A stretch of 64,000 nt of DNA. Origin: Rhizobium sp. Root708 (GTDB lineage Bacteria; Pseudomonadota; Alphaproteobacteria; Rhizobiales; Rhizobiaceae). The stretch's first letter is position 1. Each line of letters opens with the position of its first letter. The translations under genes were made by a program, and so were the position numbers. The stretch spans positions 1-64,000 of the forward strand of contig NZ_LMHV01000044.1 in the NCBI RefSeq assembly GCF_001429725.1, read 5' to 3'. This document shows positions 9,042 to 17,572 of the stretch, piece after piece. The notes under the pieces were generated by a model. That model saw nothing but the letters and a program-made list of their open reading frames with translations, was not told where the DNA came from and searched no databases.

Positions 9042-9659
9042 ATGATCGCTGATCTTTTCGACAATAATCGAGCCTGGTCTGCCGAGCGCACGGCTGAAAG
9101 ACCGGATTATTTCGAGAGGCTCTCAAAACTTCAGCAACCTGAATATCTATGGATCGGCTGTTCGGACAGTCGCGTACCGGCTAACGTCATTACCGGCCTT
9201 CAGCCAGGCGAGGTATTTGTCCATAGAAACGTCGCCAACCTTATTCATCACACCGACTTCAACATGCTTTCAGTTCTGGAGTTTGCCGTCCGCGAACTCA
9301 ATGTGAAGCATATTATAGTCTGCGGGCATTATGGCTGCGGTGGGGTGCGCGCCGCCGTCGGCGGCCAGACCCTCGGACTTATCGATCACTGGCTTCAGCC
9401 AATCCGGGACACTGCGGACCGCCATTTCGGATGTCGGGAATGTGGAAAATGGAGTGAGCCCGAAATCGACAGGCTCTGCGAAACATCAGTCGTCGCTCAG
9501 GTCGAACGTCTGGCACGCACTCCGACGATGCAAACTGCCTGGCGCAGCGGCCGACAAGTGGCGATACACGGCTGGATCTACGGCATCAAAGACGGGATCC
9601 TGTCGGATCTCAACTGCACGGTAAGCGGCTGCGCAGAGCAGACTGAAAACGAGCTTTAA
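9042..9659 (+). CDS. Beta-class carbonic anhydrase
   Basis: A 205-residue beta-carbonic anhydrase interconverting CO2 and bicarbonate. Visible zinc and active-site residues are Cys40, Asp42 and Arg44 in GCSDSRV, with His96 and Cys99 in CGHYGCGG. A GGAGAG ribosome site precedes the ATG at 9042, only 36 bp after bioZ, so it is likely co-transcribed with the biotin operon. A plausible link is supplying CO2/bicarbonate for BioD and for biotin-dependent carboxylases; that is inference. A strong hairpin terminator follows. Confidence 0.95.
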   Translation: MIADLFDNNRAWSAERTAERPDYFERLSKLQQPEYLWIGCSDSRVPANVITGLQPGEVFVHRNVANLIHHTDFNMLSVLEFAVRELNVKHIIVCGHYGCGGVRAAVGGQTLGLIDHWLQPIRDTADRHFGCRECGKWSEPEIDRLCETSVVAQVERLARTPTMQTAWRSGRQVAIHGWIYGIKDGILSDLNCTVSGCAEQTENEL

Positions 9660-9690
9660 CGGGAACAACCTTTGAGCAAATTCGTGATCG

Positions 9691-9728
9691 GGCAACGACA
9701 CGGCTGTGAAACCAGCCGTGTCGTTGCC
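9691..9728. terminator. Bidirectional hairpin terminator, 16-bp perfect stem
   Basis: GGCAACGACACGGCTG pairs perfectly with the stretch ending at 9728 around a six-base loop (TGAAAC). On the plus strand GTTTTCT follows. It lies between the convergent carbonic anhydrase and pntB genes, so it can end transcripts from both sides. Confidence 0.85.
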
Positions 9729-9733
9729 GTTTT

Positions 9734-11167
9734 CTAGGCAATTTGAGGGAGCAACTCGCCCATCATTTTCTTGGCATCACCGAACAACATCCTCGTGTTC
9801 TCCTTGTAGAACAGCGGGTTCTCGATACCGGAATAGCCGGTGCCCTGGCCGCGCTTGGACACGAACACCTGCTTGGCCTTCCAGACTTCCAGAACCGGCA
9901 TGCCCGCGATTGGAGAGTTCGGGTCTTCCATTGCAGCAGGATTGACGATGTCGTTGGAGCCGATGACGATGACGACATCTGTTTCGTGAAAATCCTCGTT
10001 GATCTCGTCCATCTCAAGCACGATGTCGTAAGGCACCTTGGCTTCGGCGAGCAGCACGTTCATGTGACCGGGCAGGCGGCCGGCAACCGGGTGGATCGCG
10101 AAGCGGACGGTCTTGCCGGCGGCGCGCAGCTTGCGTGTCAACTCGGAAACGGCCTGCTGCGCCTGTGCCACCGCCATGCCGTAGCCCGGCACGATGACGA
10201 CGCTGTCGGCATCGTTGAGCGCGGACGCCACGCCCTCGGCGTCGATGGCGATCTGCTCGCCTTCGATTTCCATGGCAGGGCCGGTGGTGCCGCCGAAGCC
10301 GCCGAGGATGACGGACACGAAGGAGCGGTTCATTGCCTTGCACATGATGTAGGAGAGGATCGCACCTGATGAGCCGACCAGCGCGCCGGTGACGATCAGG
10401 AGATCGTTGCCGAGCGTGAAGCCGATGGCGGCGGCCGCCCAGCCGGAATAGCTGTTCAGCATCGAGACCACGACCGGCATGTCGGCGCCGCCAATGCCCG
10501 TGATCAGATGGTAGCCGATGAAGAAGGCGAGCAACGTCATCAGGATCAGCGTCCAGACGCCATCGCCGTTCACATACATGAGGAGCAGGATCAGCGACAG
10601 GATCGTAGCAGCCGCATTCAGGAAATGCCCGCCTGGCAGCTTCTTCGCCTTGCCATCGATCTTGCCGGCGAGCTTGCCGAAGGCGACGATCGAGCCGGTG
10701 AAGGTGATGGCGCCGATGAAGACGCCGAGGAACACCTCGGACTTCATGATGGCGACCTCGACCGGCGTCTTATGGGCGAGAATGCCGGCGAACCCGTCAA
10801 GTGCTGCGCGCGCCGCCTCGTCCATGCCGGCAATGCGCCATGCCTCGATATGGGCGTTGAAGCCGATGAAGACGGCCGCGAGACCGACGAAGGAGTGGAG
10901 TGCGGCCACCAACTGCGGCATCTCCGCCATCTGCACGCGGTTGGCCACGTAGTAGCCGGCGATGGAGCCGGCCAGGATCATCGGAAGAATGATGACCCAG
11001 TTACCCACGCCGGGGCCGAAGATGGTCGCGACAATGGCGAGCGCCATGCCGACAATGCCGTACCAAGCGGCGCGCTTGGCGCTTTCCTGACCGGAGAGAC
11101 CGCCCAGCGACAGTATGAAAAGCACAGCCGCGGAGATGTAGGCGGCCGAAACGATACCAATCGTCAT
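9734..11167 (-). CDS. pntB: NAD(P) transhydrogenase subunit beta
   Basis: A 477-residue membrane protein. The N-terminal 270 residues carry about nine hydrophobic helices (proton channel, domain II), and the C-terminal 190 residues form the NADP-binding domain III with VIVPGYGMAVAQAQ. With PntA it uses the proton gradient to reduce NADP from NADH in the inner membrane. It lies 30 bp downstream of pntA on the same strand. Large plus-strand frames here are high-GC shadows. Confidence 0.96.
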   Translation of the reverse strand: MTIGIVSAAYISAAVLFILSLGGLSGQESAKRAAWYGIVGMALAIVATIFGPGVGNWVIILPMILAGSIAGYYVANRVQMAEMPQLVAALHSFVGLAAVFIGFNAHIEAWRIAGMDEAARAALDGFAGILAHKTPVEVAIMKSEVFLGVFIGAITFTGSIVAFGKLAGKIDGKAKKLPGGHFLNAAATILSLILLLMYVNGDGVWTLILMTLLAFFIGYHLITGIGGADMPVVVSMLNSYSGWAAAAIGFTLGNDLLIVTGALVGSSGAILSYIMCKAMNRSFVSVILGGFGGTTGPAMEIEGEQIAIDAEGVASALNDADSVVIVPGYGMAVAQAQQAVSELTRKLRAAGKTVRFAIHPVAGRLPGHMNVLLAEAKVPYDIVLEMDEINEDFHETDVVIVIGSNDIVNPAAMEDPNSPIAGMPVLEVWKAKQVFVSKRGQGTGYSGIENPLFYKENTRMLFGDAKKMMGELLPQIA

Positions 11168-11197
11168 ATTGAAAATCCCTTGATATCTTTGGCCCGA

Positions 11198-12778
11198 TCA
11201 GGACTTCTGGAACATGGCGAGCATGCGCCGCGTGACAAGAAAGCCGCCCACGATGTTGATCGTCGCGACCAGAACCGACAGCGCGGCCAGAATGACGACC
11301 AGCCAGTTGCCTGAACCGATCTGCAGCAGCGCGCCGAGAATGACGATGCCCGAGATCGCGTTTGTCACCGCCATCAGCGGCGTATGCAGCGAGTGCGAGA
11401 CGTTCCAGATCACCTGGAAGCCGATGAAACAGGCGAGCATGAACACCACGAAATGGTTCATGAAGCTTGCCGGGGCGTAAGCGCCGACCAAAAGCAGCAG
11501 CGCGGTGCCGATCAGAAGTAGGAAGCCCTGGCTCTTGGTCTGCGCCTTGAAGGCCGCGGCTTCGCGTACACGCTTTTCCGCAGGCGTCGGCTCGTTGGCC
11601 TTCTCCTTTGGCTTCTGGGCGGCGATCGCCTGGATCTTCGGCGGCGGCGGGGGGTAAGTGATGGCGCCCTCGAAGGCGACCGTGGCGCCGCGGATGACGT
11701 CGTCTTCCATGTTGTGGGCGAGCTTGCCATCCTTGGCCGGCGTCAGGTCCGTCATCATGTGGCGAATGTTGGTGGCGTAGAGCGTCGAGGACTGCGCGGC
11801 CATGCGGCTCGGGAAATCGGTATAGCCGATAACGATCACGCCATTGTCGGAGACGATGCGCTGATCGGCGACCGTGAGGTCACAGTTGCCGCCACGCTCC
11901 GCCGCGAGATCGATGATGACGGAACCCGGCTTCATGGCGGTGACCATATCGGCCAGCCACAGCTTCGGCGCGTCGCGGCCGGGGATCAGCGCGGTGGTGA
12001 TGACGATGTCGATCTTGAGAGCCAGTTCGCGGAACTTCTCCAGCTGCTTCTCGCGGAACTCCGGCGAGGAGGGTGCTGCATAGCCGCCGGTGGCGGCGCC
12101 ATCCTGCTGGCTCTCGTCAAAATCGAGAAAGACAAACTGGGCGCCCATGCTTTCGATCTGCTCGGCCACCTCGGGGCGAACGTCGAAGGCATAGGTGATG
12201 GCACCGAGCGAGGTGGCGGTGCCGATAGCGGCAAGGCCGGCGACACCGGCGCCGATGACCAGCACCTTGGCCGGCGGAACCTTGCCGGCGGCAGTGACCT
12301 GGCCGGTGAAGAAGCGGCCGAAATTGTTGCCGGCTTCGATGACGGCGCGGTAACCGGCGATGTTCGCCATGGACGACAGAGCGTCCATCTTCTGGGCGCG
12401 CGAAATGCGCGGCACCATGTCCATGGCGATGACGTTGGCACCTGTCGCCTTCGCCTGCTCGAGCAGGGCGGTGTTCTGGCCGGGGTAGAAGAATGAGATC
12501 AGCGTCCTGCCAGGCCTCAACTGCTCAGCTTCGGACGGCTGGGGTGGGCGCACCTTCACCATGACATCACAGGAGGACCAAACCTCTGACGCTGACGACA
12601 GGACCTCAACGCCTGCCGCGCGGTACGCGTCATCTGCAAATCCTGCGGCCAGACCAGCACCGGTTTCGATCGAACAATCATATCCAAGTTTCTGTAGCTC
12701 GATAGCGCTGTCAGGGGTAAGTGCCACCCGCGCTTCATCCCGATGGACTTCTCTACAGCTTCCAATCTTCATCGTCAT
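11198..12778 (-). CDS. pntA: NAD(P) transhydrogenase subunit alpha (single-chain type)
   Basis: A 526-residue protein combining the NAD-binding domain I (residues 1-380, with KVLVIGAGVAGLAAIG near 170) and four C-terminal membrane helices. This is the E. coli two-gene layout; several alphaproteobacteria split the subunit into PntAA and PntAB. A proline- and charge-rich linker around 380-410 joins the halves. ATG 12778 follows a GGAGGGG ribosome site with six-base spacing. Together with pntB it supplies NADPH, which fits a region rich in dehydrogenases. Confidence 0.96.
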   Translation of the reverse strand: MTMKIGSCREVHRDEARVALTPDSAIELQKLGYDCSIETGAGLAAGFADDAYRAAGVEVLSSASEVWSSCDVMVKVRPPQPSEAEQLRPGRTLISFFYPGQNTALLEQAKATGANVIAMDMVPRISRAQKMDALSSMANIAGYRAVIEAGNNFGRFFTGQVTAAGKVPPAKVLVIGAGVAGLAAIGTATSLGAITYAFDVRPEVAEQIESMGAQFVFLDFDESQQDGAATGGYAAPSSPEFREKQLEKFRELALKIDIVITTALIPGRDAPKLWLADMVTAMKPGSVIIDLAAERGGNCDLTVADQRIVSDNGVIVIGYTDFPSRMAAQSSTLYATNIRHMMTDLTPAKDGKLAHNMEDDVIRGATVAFEGAITYPPPPPKIQAIAAQKPKEKANEPTPAEKRVREAAAFKAQTKSQGFLLLIGTALLLLVGAYAPASFMNHFVVFMLACFIGFQVIWNVSHSLHTPLMAVTNAISGIVILGALLQIGSGNWLVVILAALSVLVATINIVGGFLVTRRMLAMFQKS

Positions 12779-13224
12779 CGAGTTCCCCTCCTGCGCATCC
12801 GGTCGCGATGCGATGCGACCGTTCCGACATCAAATGCGGGGACCTCACAAGCAGACTTCAAAGCCGCTGTCCAGTACAGCAAGGCGTGTTATTCGGCTCG
12901 AAACCGATTTTGGAAATTATCTAAATCGATTTTATTTTCAATGGCTTGCAGAGCTGTCATAGCATTGAGCTTTCACAGCCGGTTTGCGTGATCGCGGCCG
13001 GACAGCGAAAGGCTTCGCACAGATGTTAAAGCGGAATTTATACGGGGATCTGCTGCAGCAGGCGCTCGCTACCGGCCTGCAGTCTGTCCTGCATGCTGCA
13101 GATGGCTCACAATAGAGAAATATCGTTTTCGCCTATGAGAACGCCCTCGTCGGAAAATGGACAGCTAGGTTCCGACGCCACGTTTCTATTGTCGCGAGAT
13201 TGGCGACGTGAAGCTCAGAGGAAA
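12779..13224. other. Gene-free interval upstream of pntA
   Basis: About 450 bp with no supported gene. It should contain the pntA promoter; the AT-rich patch at 12895-12950 is the best candidate zone. Small open frames here lack ribosome sites and family resemblance. Confidence 0.5.
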
Positions 13225-13410
13225 CTATCTGGTTTTGTCCTGCTGATCGTTCGAGAGCTGAGGCGTGTCATCACCCTCAGCGATGCCTTTCTTGAAGTTC
13301 TTAATCCCTCCGGCAAGATCGCCCATGAGTTCCGGGATCTTACCGCGCCCGAAGAACATCAGCACGACAACAAGGACGATCAGCCAGTGCCACAAGCTTA
13401 GAGAACCCAT
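13225..13410 (-). CDS. tatA: Orphan TatA/E twin-arginine translocase protein
   Basis: A 61-residue protein: a short N-terminal membrane helix (about 7-21), then the hinge and amphipathic helix FGRGKIPELMGDLAGGIKNF, the diagnostic TatA signature, and a short polar tail. TatA forms the pore that passes folded Tat substrates. ATG 13410 follows GGAGTAAGA with good spacing. No tatB or tatC lies nearby, so it is a stand-alone copy relying on TatBC encoded elsewhere. Two binding proteins in this window (30899-32551 and 60984-62198) carry twin-arginine leaders and could be clients. Confidence 0.93.
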   Translation of the reverse strand: MGSLSLWHWLIVLVVVLMFFGRGKIPELMGDLAGGIKNFKKGIAEGDDTPQLSNDQQDKTR

Positions 13411-13945
13411 TCTTACTCCATTCAATCTTGAACTCGCGCTCACGCTCAAGAGCAGAGCAAGCGAACCTTTTAGCGTTGGATAGGCGTTGGAACTATAACT
13501 GTTTTCTGCTTGCCGTCATGAGCAGTGTTCATCAATGAATTGACGGCTTGAAAGCCTGCTCAGCGTTTGCTGTAGTTCTTCGAAACGCTTTTCAGTGGTT
13601 CAGAGCGGTAGGAGTTCGCGAAGCCAGCTCTTTCGAGCCTCACCGTGCAGTGCGTGACGACTGGGATCTCCTAACGCTTTATGGAGCGTTGCATGTAAGG
13701 GCGCGATTGATGCACGGCGTTGCATGACGTCATAAGTTTTGCTCATGAATATTGTCGATCTTGGCGCTGCAGATCGAGCTAAACGCTGGTTTTCGTTAAA
13801 GAGCAGATCTTTGATCTTCGACCATTGTAGCCCACTGCGGCAAAGCGACCGGTTGCGAACAACCCTGCTGAGCCTTGAGGCGGCTGGAAAAAACCTGAAG
13901 CAATCGATAAGGGGCATGATGCGTTCTCGCACAAAAAGGTAGCCC
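13411..13945. other. Gene-free interval between tatA and the DUF3422 gene
   Basis: About 535 bp between divergent genes. Open frames of 60-120 residues exist on both strands (such as 13600-13962 minus) but have poor starts and no recognisable domains. The promoters for tatA and the DUF3422 gene must lie here; no clear binding site was recognised. Confidence 0.5.
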
Positions 13946-15154
13946 GTGGGTATCGACTTCAATTCCGAACTGCATGCCCGTCCGTCGATTTACTTCGAGG
14001 GGCCGAGCTTGGTTGAACACGTAGCTTTGCTGCCGCTCCCGCTCGCCCTTGCCTCGCAACGGCATTCGCCGTCCGTGGTCGTTGAAGCAGATACGTCCGA
14101 TGTCAGGACCCAGATCGAGCATCATACCGAATTTACCACGGTCACGCGTGTTTCTCCGATATCCAGTGATGCTCAGCGTTGGCCGCAAAGCCTGGCGACA
14201 AATACCGAGCTTGCCGATCTTGCGGGATTACAAGATGGTCGCCTGATTTGCCGCATCGCGATTTTTGTCACCGGACCGGCACGTGACGAACTAGGACCGC
14301 TGCTGCGCGAACTCGATTTCGGTGACACCGCAGCCTCTTATGTCGGCGGAGGCGCTGCTCAAGTCTGCTCGGACTTTCGCGTCCGATCGGACGAAACGAG
14401 CCGCATCGTCGTTTTCAACAAGGACCTCAATCCCTATCGCCTCGGGCGAATGGTCAGACGCCTGTACGAGATAGAGACCTACAGAGCGATGGCGTTGCTC
14501 GGACTTTCCGATGCAAAGCGTGTGTCGGCAAGCCTAGCGGAGTTCGATGCTCGCCTGGTCGCGTTGACCAGCCGAAACCTTAAGACCGGCGCCCTGGAAC
14601 ATAAATCATTGCTGGAAGATATCTCGCTTTTGTCGGCGCAGGTCATCTCATCGACGGCTGAAACGAGAAACCGGTTCGGGGCCACCGCCGCGTATGCGCA
14701 GATTGTCGATGAGCGCATCGCGGAACTGCGTGAGCATCACGTTCCTGGTTTTCAACGCTATGGGATCTTTATAACCCGCCGATTCAAGCCGGCGATGCGA
14801 ACCTGCGCCGCTACGTCCTTGCGTCTTGAACAGCTTTCCCACGCGACGATGCACCTTCTAGATCTGCTCCAAACCCGCATTCAGGTGGAAATCGAGTATC
14901 AGAACGCGACGCAAATCCAGGTGATGGCAAACCGCGCGGCGACGCAGCTTAAGATTCAAAGGGCGGTCGAGGGTTTTTCGATCATTGCCATCAGTTACTA
15001 CCTGCTCAATCTCATCAAGGAGGTTGCCGAAACGCTGGAGCTTGCAGGGCAGCACGTCAGCCCGCTGATCATGTTGGTGTCAATTCCGATCGTGATTTTC
15101 GGCGTGTGCCTCGCGGTGCTGCGCGTCAAGCACGCTTTGAAGACCGAGCCATGA
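13946..15154 (+). CDS. DUF3422 family membrane protein
   Basis: A 402-residue protein with the family opening FNSELHARPSIYF and a long alpha-helical middle that suggests coiled coil (about 190-330). Two hydrophobic segments near the C-terminus (about 335-355 and 370-392) would anchor it in the inner membrane. Function is unknown for the family; it is widespread in proteobacteria. A GTG start at 13946 is used. It stands alone between tatA and the aldo/keto reductase. Confidence 0.85.
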   Translation: MGIDFNSELHARPSIYFEGPSLVEHVALLPLPLALASQRHSPSVVVEADTSDVRTQIEHHTEFTTVTRVSPISSDAQRWPQSLATNTELADLAGLQDGRLICRIAIFVTGPARDELGPLLRELDFGDTAASYVGGGAAQVCSDFRVRSDETSRIVVFNKDLNPYRLGRMVRRLYEIETYRAMALLGLSDAKRVSASLAEFDARLVALTSRNLKTGALEHKSLLEDISLLSAQVISSTAETRNRFGATAAYAQIVDERIAELREHHVPGFQRYGIFITRRFKPAMRTCAATSLRLEQLSHATMHLLDLLQTRIQVEIEYQNATQIQVMANRAATQLKIQRAVEGFSIIAISYYLLNLIKEVAETLELAGQHVSPLIMLVSIPIVIFGVCLAVLRVKHALKTEP

Positions 15155-15252
15155 CCTGTTCAACTACGTAAGGCGCACCCGCTCTCGCTGGCAAACAGCA
15201 TGTTATGGGGTTGTCGGCAACACATCTTCCGAGATCCCACTTGACAAACTAG

Positions 15253-15269
15253 ATCTCATAATAAGAGAC
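15253..15269. promoter_or_regulatory. Inverted repeat ATCTC-N7-GAGAC, candidate operator (copy 2)
   Basis: Reads ATCTCATAATAAGAGAC. The first 16 bases match copy 1 at 3215, 12 kb away. It starts seven bases after a TTGACA hexamer (15241-15246) and lies about 115 bp before the aldo/keto reductase start, so it may overlap the promoter of that gene. Confidence 0.65.
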
Positions 15270-15381
15270 TAATTAACAATTGAAACCCTCTGTGCACCGG
15301 AAACAGCCAGACACAGTGGAGCGGCAATCCAGGGCGATACGCCCAAGTGATAAAACGATCATAGATTATTGGGAGGACATA

Positions 15382-16437
15382 ATGGAATACCGACTGCTGG
15401 GTAATACGGGATTGAAAGTCTCGACGATCACCATGGGCACCATGACGATCGGCGGCAAGAACTGGGCGAAGATGACGGGCGAGCTCGAAGTGAATGAGGC
15501 GCGCCGGCTTGTCGATCTTTGTGTCGATAAAGGCGTCAACCTGATCGACACGGCTGACATATACTCTGATGGCCGATGCGAGGAGATCCTGGGCGAAATC
15601 ATCGGCGGCCCCCGCAGGAACGGTTTGCTCATCGCCACGAAGGCGCGCTTCCAGATGGGCGCAAGTCCCAATGATAGCGGTGCTTCACGCTACCATCTTA
15701 TCAACGCCTGCGAAGCCAGCTTAAAGCGCCTGAAGACCGATGTCATCGACCTTTACCAGTTGCATGAACGTGATGGACTGACGCCTCTCGAAGAGACTAT
15801 GGAAGCATTGGACACGCTCGTGCGTCAGGGCAAGGTACGATATGTGGGCTGCTCCAATTTCTCAGGCTGGCACATCATGAAGGCCCTAGGGATCAGCGAG
15901 CGCGAGATGCGCGCACGGTTCGTTAGCCAGCAGATCCACTACACGCTGGAGTCGCGCGACGCCGAGTACGAACTCATCCCCATCAGTATCGACCAGGGAC
16001 TGGGTGTGCTCGTGTGGGCACCGATTGCCGGTGGTTTGCTGTCGGGCAAGCATCGGCGCAATCAAGCGACGCCTGAAAACACCAGACAGTTCGCCGGGTG
16101 GACGGAACCGCCGATCCGCGATGAAAACCGCCTCTGGAACATCGTCGATGAACTTGTCGCGATTGGCGAAAGCCGGGGCGTCTCAGCAGCGCAAGTTGCC
16201 CTCGCCTGGACGCTTGGACGCACCGGTGTCACGTCGCTGATCGTCGGCGGCAGAACTGAGGCGCAGTTTGTCGACAATCTCGCGGCGGCTGATTTGAAAC
16301 TCTCCGATGAAGAACGGGCTCGGCTGGACCGCGTCAGCCAGCCGCCTCTCATTTATCCCTACTGGCACCAGCTGAATGCCCAAGACCGCCTCAGTGAGGC
16401 CGATCTCTCTCTCATCAGGCCGCATCTGGGCAATTGA
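15382..16437 (+). CDS. Aldo/keto reductase
   Basis: A 351-residue TIM-barrel NADP-dependent oxidoreductase with the catalytic tetrad Asp56, Tyr61, Lys87 and His128. It resembles the YajO/Tas-like group acting on aldehydes or sugar derivatives. ATG 15382 is preferred for its GGGAGGACAT ribosome site; an upstream in-frame ATG at 15280 would add 34 residues with no family match. A candidate operator lies upstream and a LysR gene follows on the same strand. Substrate unknown. Confidence 0.92.
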   Translation: MEYRLLGNTGLKVSTITMGTMTIGGKNWAKMTGELEVNEARRLVDLCVDKGVNLIDTADIYSDGRCEEILGEIIGGPRRNGLLIATKARFQMGASPNDSGASRYHLINACEASLKRLKTDVIDLYQLHERDGLTPLEETMEALDTLVRQGKVRYVGCSNFSGWHIMKALGISEREMRARFVSQQIHYTLESRDAEYELIPISIDQGLGVLVWAPIAGGLLSGKHRRNQATPENTRQFAGWTEPPIRDENRLWNIVDELVAIGESRGVSAAQVALAWTLGRTGVTSLIVGGRTEAQFVDNLAAADLKLSDEERARLDRVSQPPLIYPYWHQLNAQDRLSEADLSLIRPHLGN

Positions 16438-16454
16438 TCAACGATGATATGAAG

Positions 16455-16482
16455 CCGGTCAGCCCCTGCTGAGGCTGGCCGG
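16455..16482 (+). terminator. Hairpin after the aldo/keto reductase
   Basis: A 10-bp stem (CCGGTCAGCC with GGCTGGCCGG, one G-U pair) and an 8-base loop, 17 bp after the stop. No T-run follows, so termination may be weak or factor-assisted. Confidence 0.5.
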
Positions 16483-16584
16483 AACCCAAGCTCTGAAACT
16501 TTAACAGAAGCGAGCGCGCACAATACCTGATTACGGAATCGAATAACATGTGACTGCCTCATTGTGTGACGGAGGAGAAACACA

Positions 16585-17505
16585 ATGGATCCCAGAAAAC
16601 TTCTGTACATGAAATCTGTCGTTGACCACGGAAGCTTCAGAAAAGCAGCAAAGGAGCTGCAGGTTTCCCAGCCAGCGCTTTGTTCGTCGATGGATCGGCT
16701 GGAAGCCTCGCTTGGCGTCAAGCTTCTGGAGCGCGGTCCAATGGGGGTTGTTCCAACCTCCGCTGGCGAAATGCTCTATTCCAGAGCCTGGTTCATCCAG
16801 GACGAAATCGATGTTGCGGAAAAGCAGATACGCGCTCAATCGCAAGGCACGGCGGACCGCTTGACTGTCGGCGCGATTGTCAGCCTTGTCGCCCATGTCG
16901 TTCCAAACGCCGTCTGCAAGTGGCGCCTGGACTACCCTCATCTTCCGCTCAGGATCTTTGAGAACGCCCATCCGGAATTACTGGTTGGTTTGCAGCGATC
17001 GGAACTTGACTTCATTATCGCGCAGACGGGTTGTTTCGACAATATCGAAGGTATCAAGCAGCGCGTCTTGTTCAGGGACCGTCTTGTTGTCCTTTGCAGA
17101 TCGGACCATCCAGCTCGGACGGGCAACATTGCCTGGTTTGAGCTCATGCAATATCCGTGGGTCACGCATCTGGTCGGCCGCAATATCTCTCCCGTCGAGC
17201 AGGTCACGTCCGATGAGCAGGTCGATGTCCCGACGCAAATGACCGAATGCAACTCCGTGAATTTCATGAAAACGGTGATCCAAAACTCCGATCACCTCGG
17301 AATGCTTCCGGAGCATGTCGTCAACGAGGAACTTGCGAGCGGCAAGCTCGTTGCTCTGCCGATTACCTCAAGGATCATGAGCCGGGACATCGCCGTATTC
17401 TTCCGCGAACGCTCATTCCTGGACGTGGCCCGCCGCAAGTTCATCGAAACCGTCGCCGAAGTGGGTGTTCTTCTTGACAGGAAGGCTCGGGGTCTGAGGC
17501 ATTGA
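16585..17505 (+). CDS. LysR-type transcriptional regulator
   Basis: A 306-residue LysR protein: winged HTH at about 4-62 (SFRKAAKELQVSQPALCSSMDRLE) followed by a periplasmic-binding-like effector domain (about 90-290). ATG 16585 has a strong GGAGGAG site. It is the only recognised DNA-binding regulator in the window. It lies downstream of the aldo/keto reductase on the same strand and converges on the ALDH/ADH operon, so neither neighbour shows the usual divergent LysR arrangement. It could regulate the aldo/keto reductase or the ALDH/ADH/TctCBA genes; the target is not determined. Confidence 0.95.
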   Translation: MDPRKLLYMKSVVDHGSFRKAAKELQVSQPALCSSMDRLEASLGVKLLERGPMGVVPTSAGEMLYSRAWFIQDEIDVAEKQIRAQSQGTADRLTVGAIVSLVAHVVPNAVCKWRLDYPHLPLRIFENAHPELLVGLQRSELDFIIAQTGCFDNIEGIKQRVLFRDRLVVLCRSDHPARTGNIAWFELMQYPWVTHLVGRNISPVEQVTSDEQVDVPTQMTECNSVNFMKTVIQNSDHLGMLPEHVVNEELASGKLVALPITSRIMSRDIAVFFRERSFLDVARRKFIETVAEVGVLLDRKARGLRH

Positions 17506-17512
17506 ATGGAAG

Positions 17513-17534
17513 GCTCCGGACAAGCGTCCGGAGC
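17513..17534. terminator. Perfect 9-bp hairpin between convergent LysR and ALDH genes
   Basis: GCTCCGGAC pairs with GTCCGGAGC around a four-base loop (AAGC). The location between two convergent stops suits a bidirectional terminator, although a T-run is lacking. Confidence 0.6.
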
Positions 17535-17572
17535 GCTGGCGTCATCGCTAGGAAGAGCTGCCGATTGTAGCG

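Noticed and set aside
9743..12496. Long plus-strand frames opposite pntB and pntA (9743-10369, 10508-11314, 11714-12496)
   Set aside because: They are shadows of strongly GC3-biased genes, rich in Asp, His, Gly and Arg, with no domains or good ribosome sites.
15280..15381. N-terminal extension of the aldo/keto reductase
   Set aside because: The added 34 residues do not resemble the family, and a strong ribosome site precedes ATG 15382.
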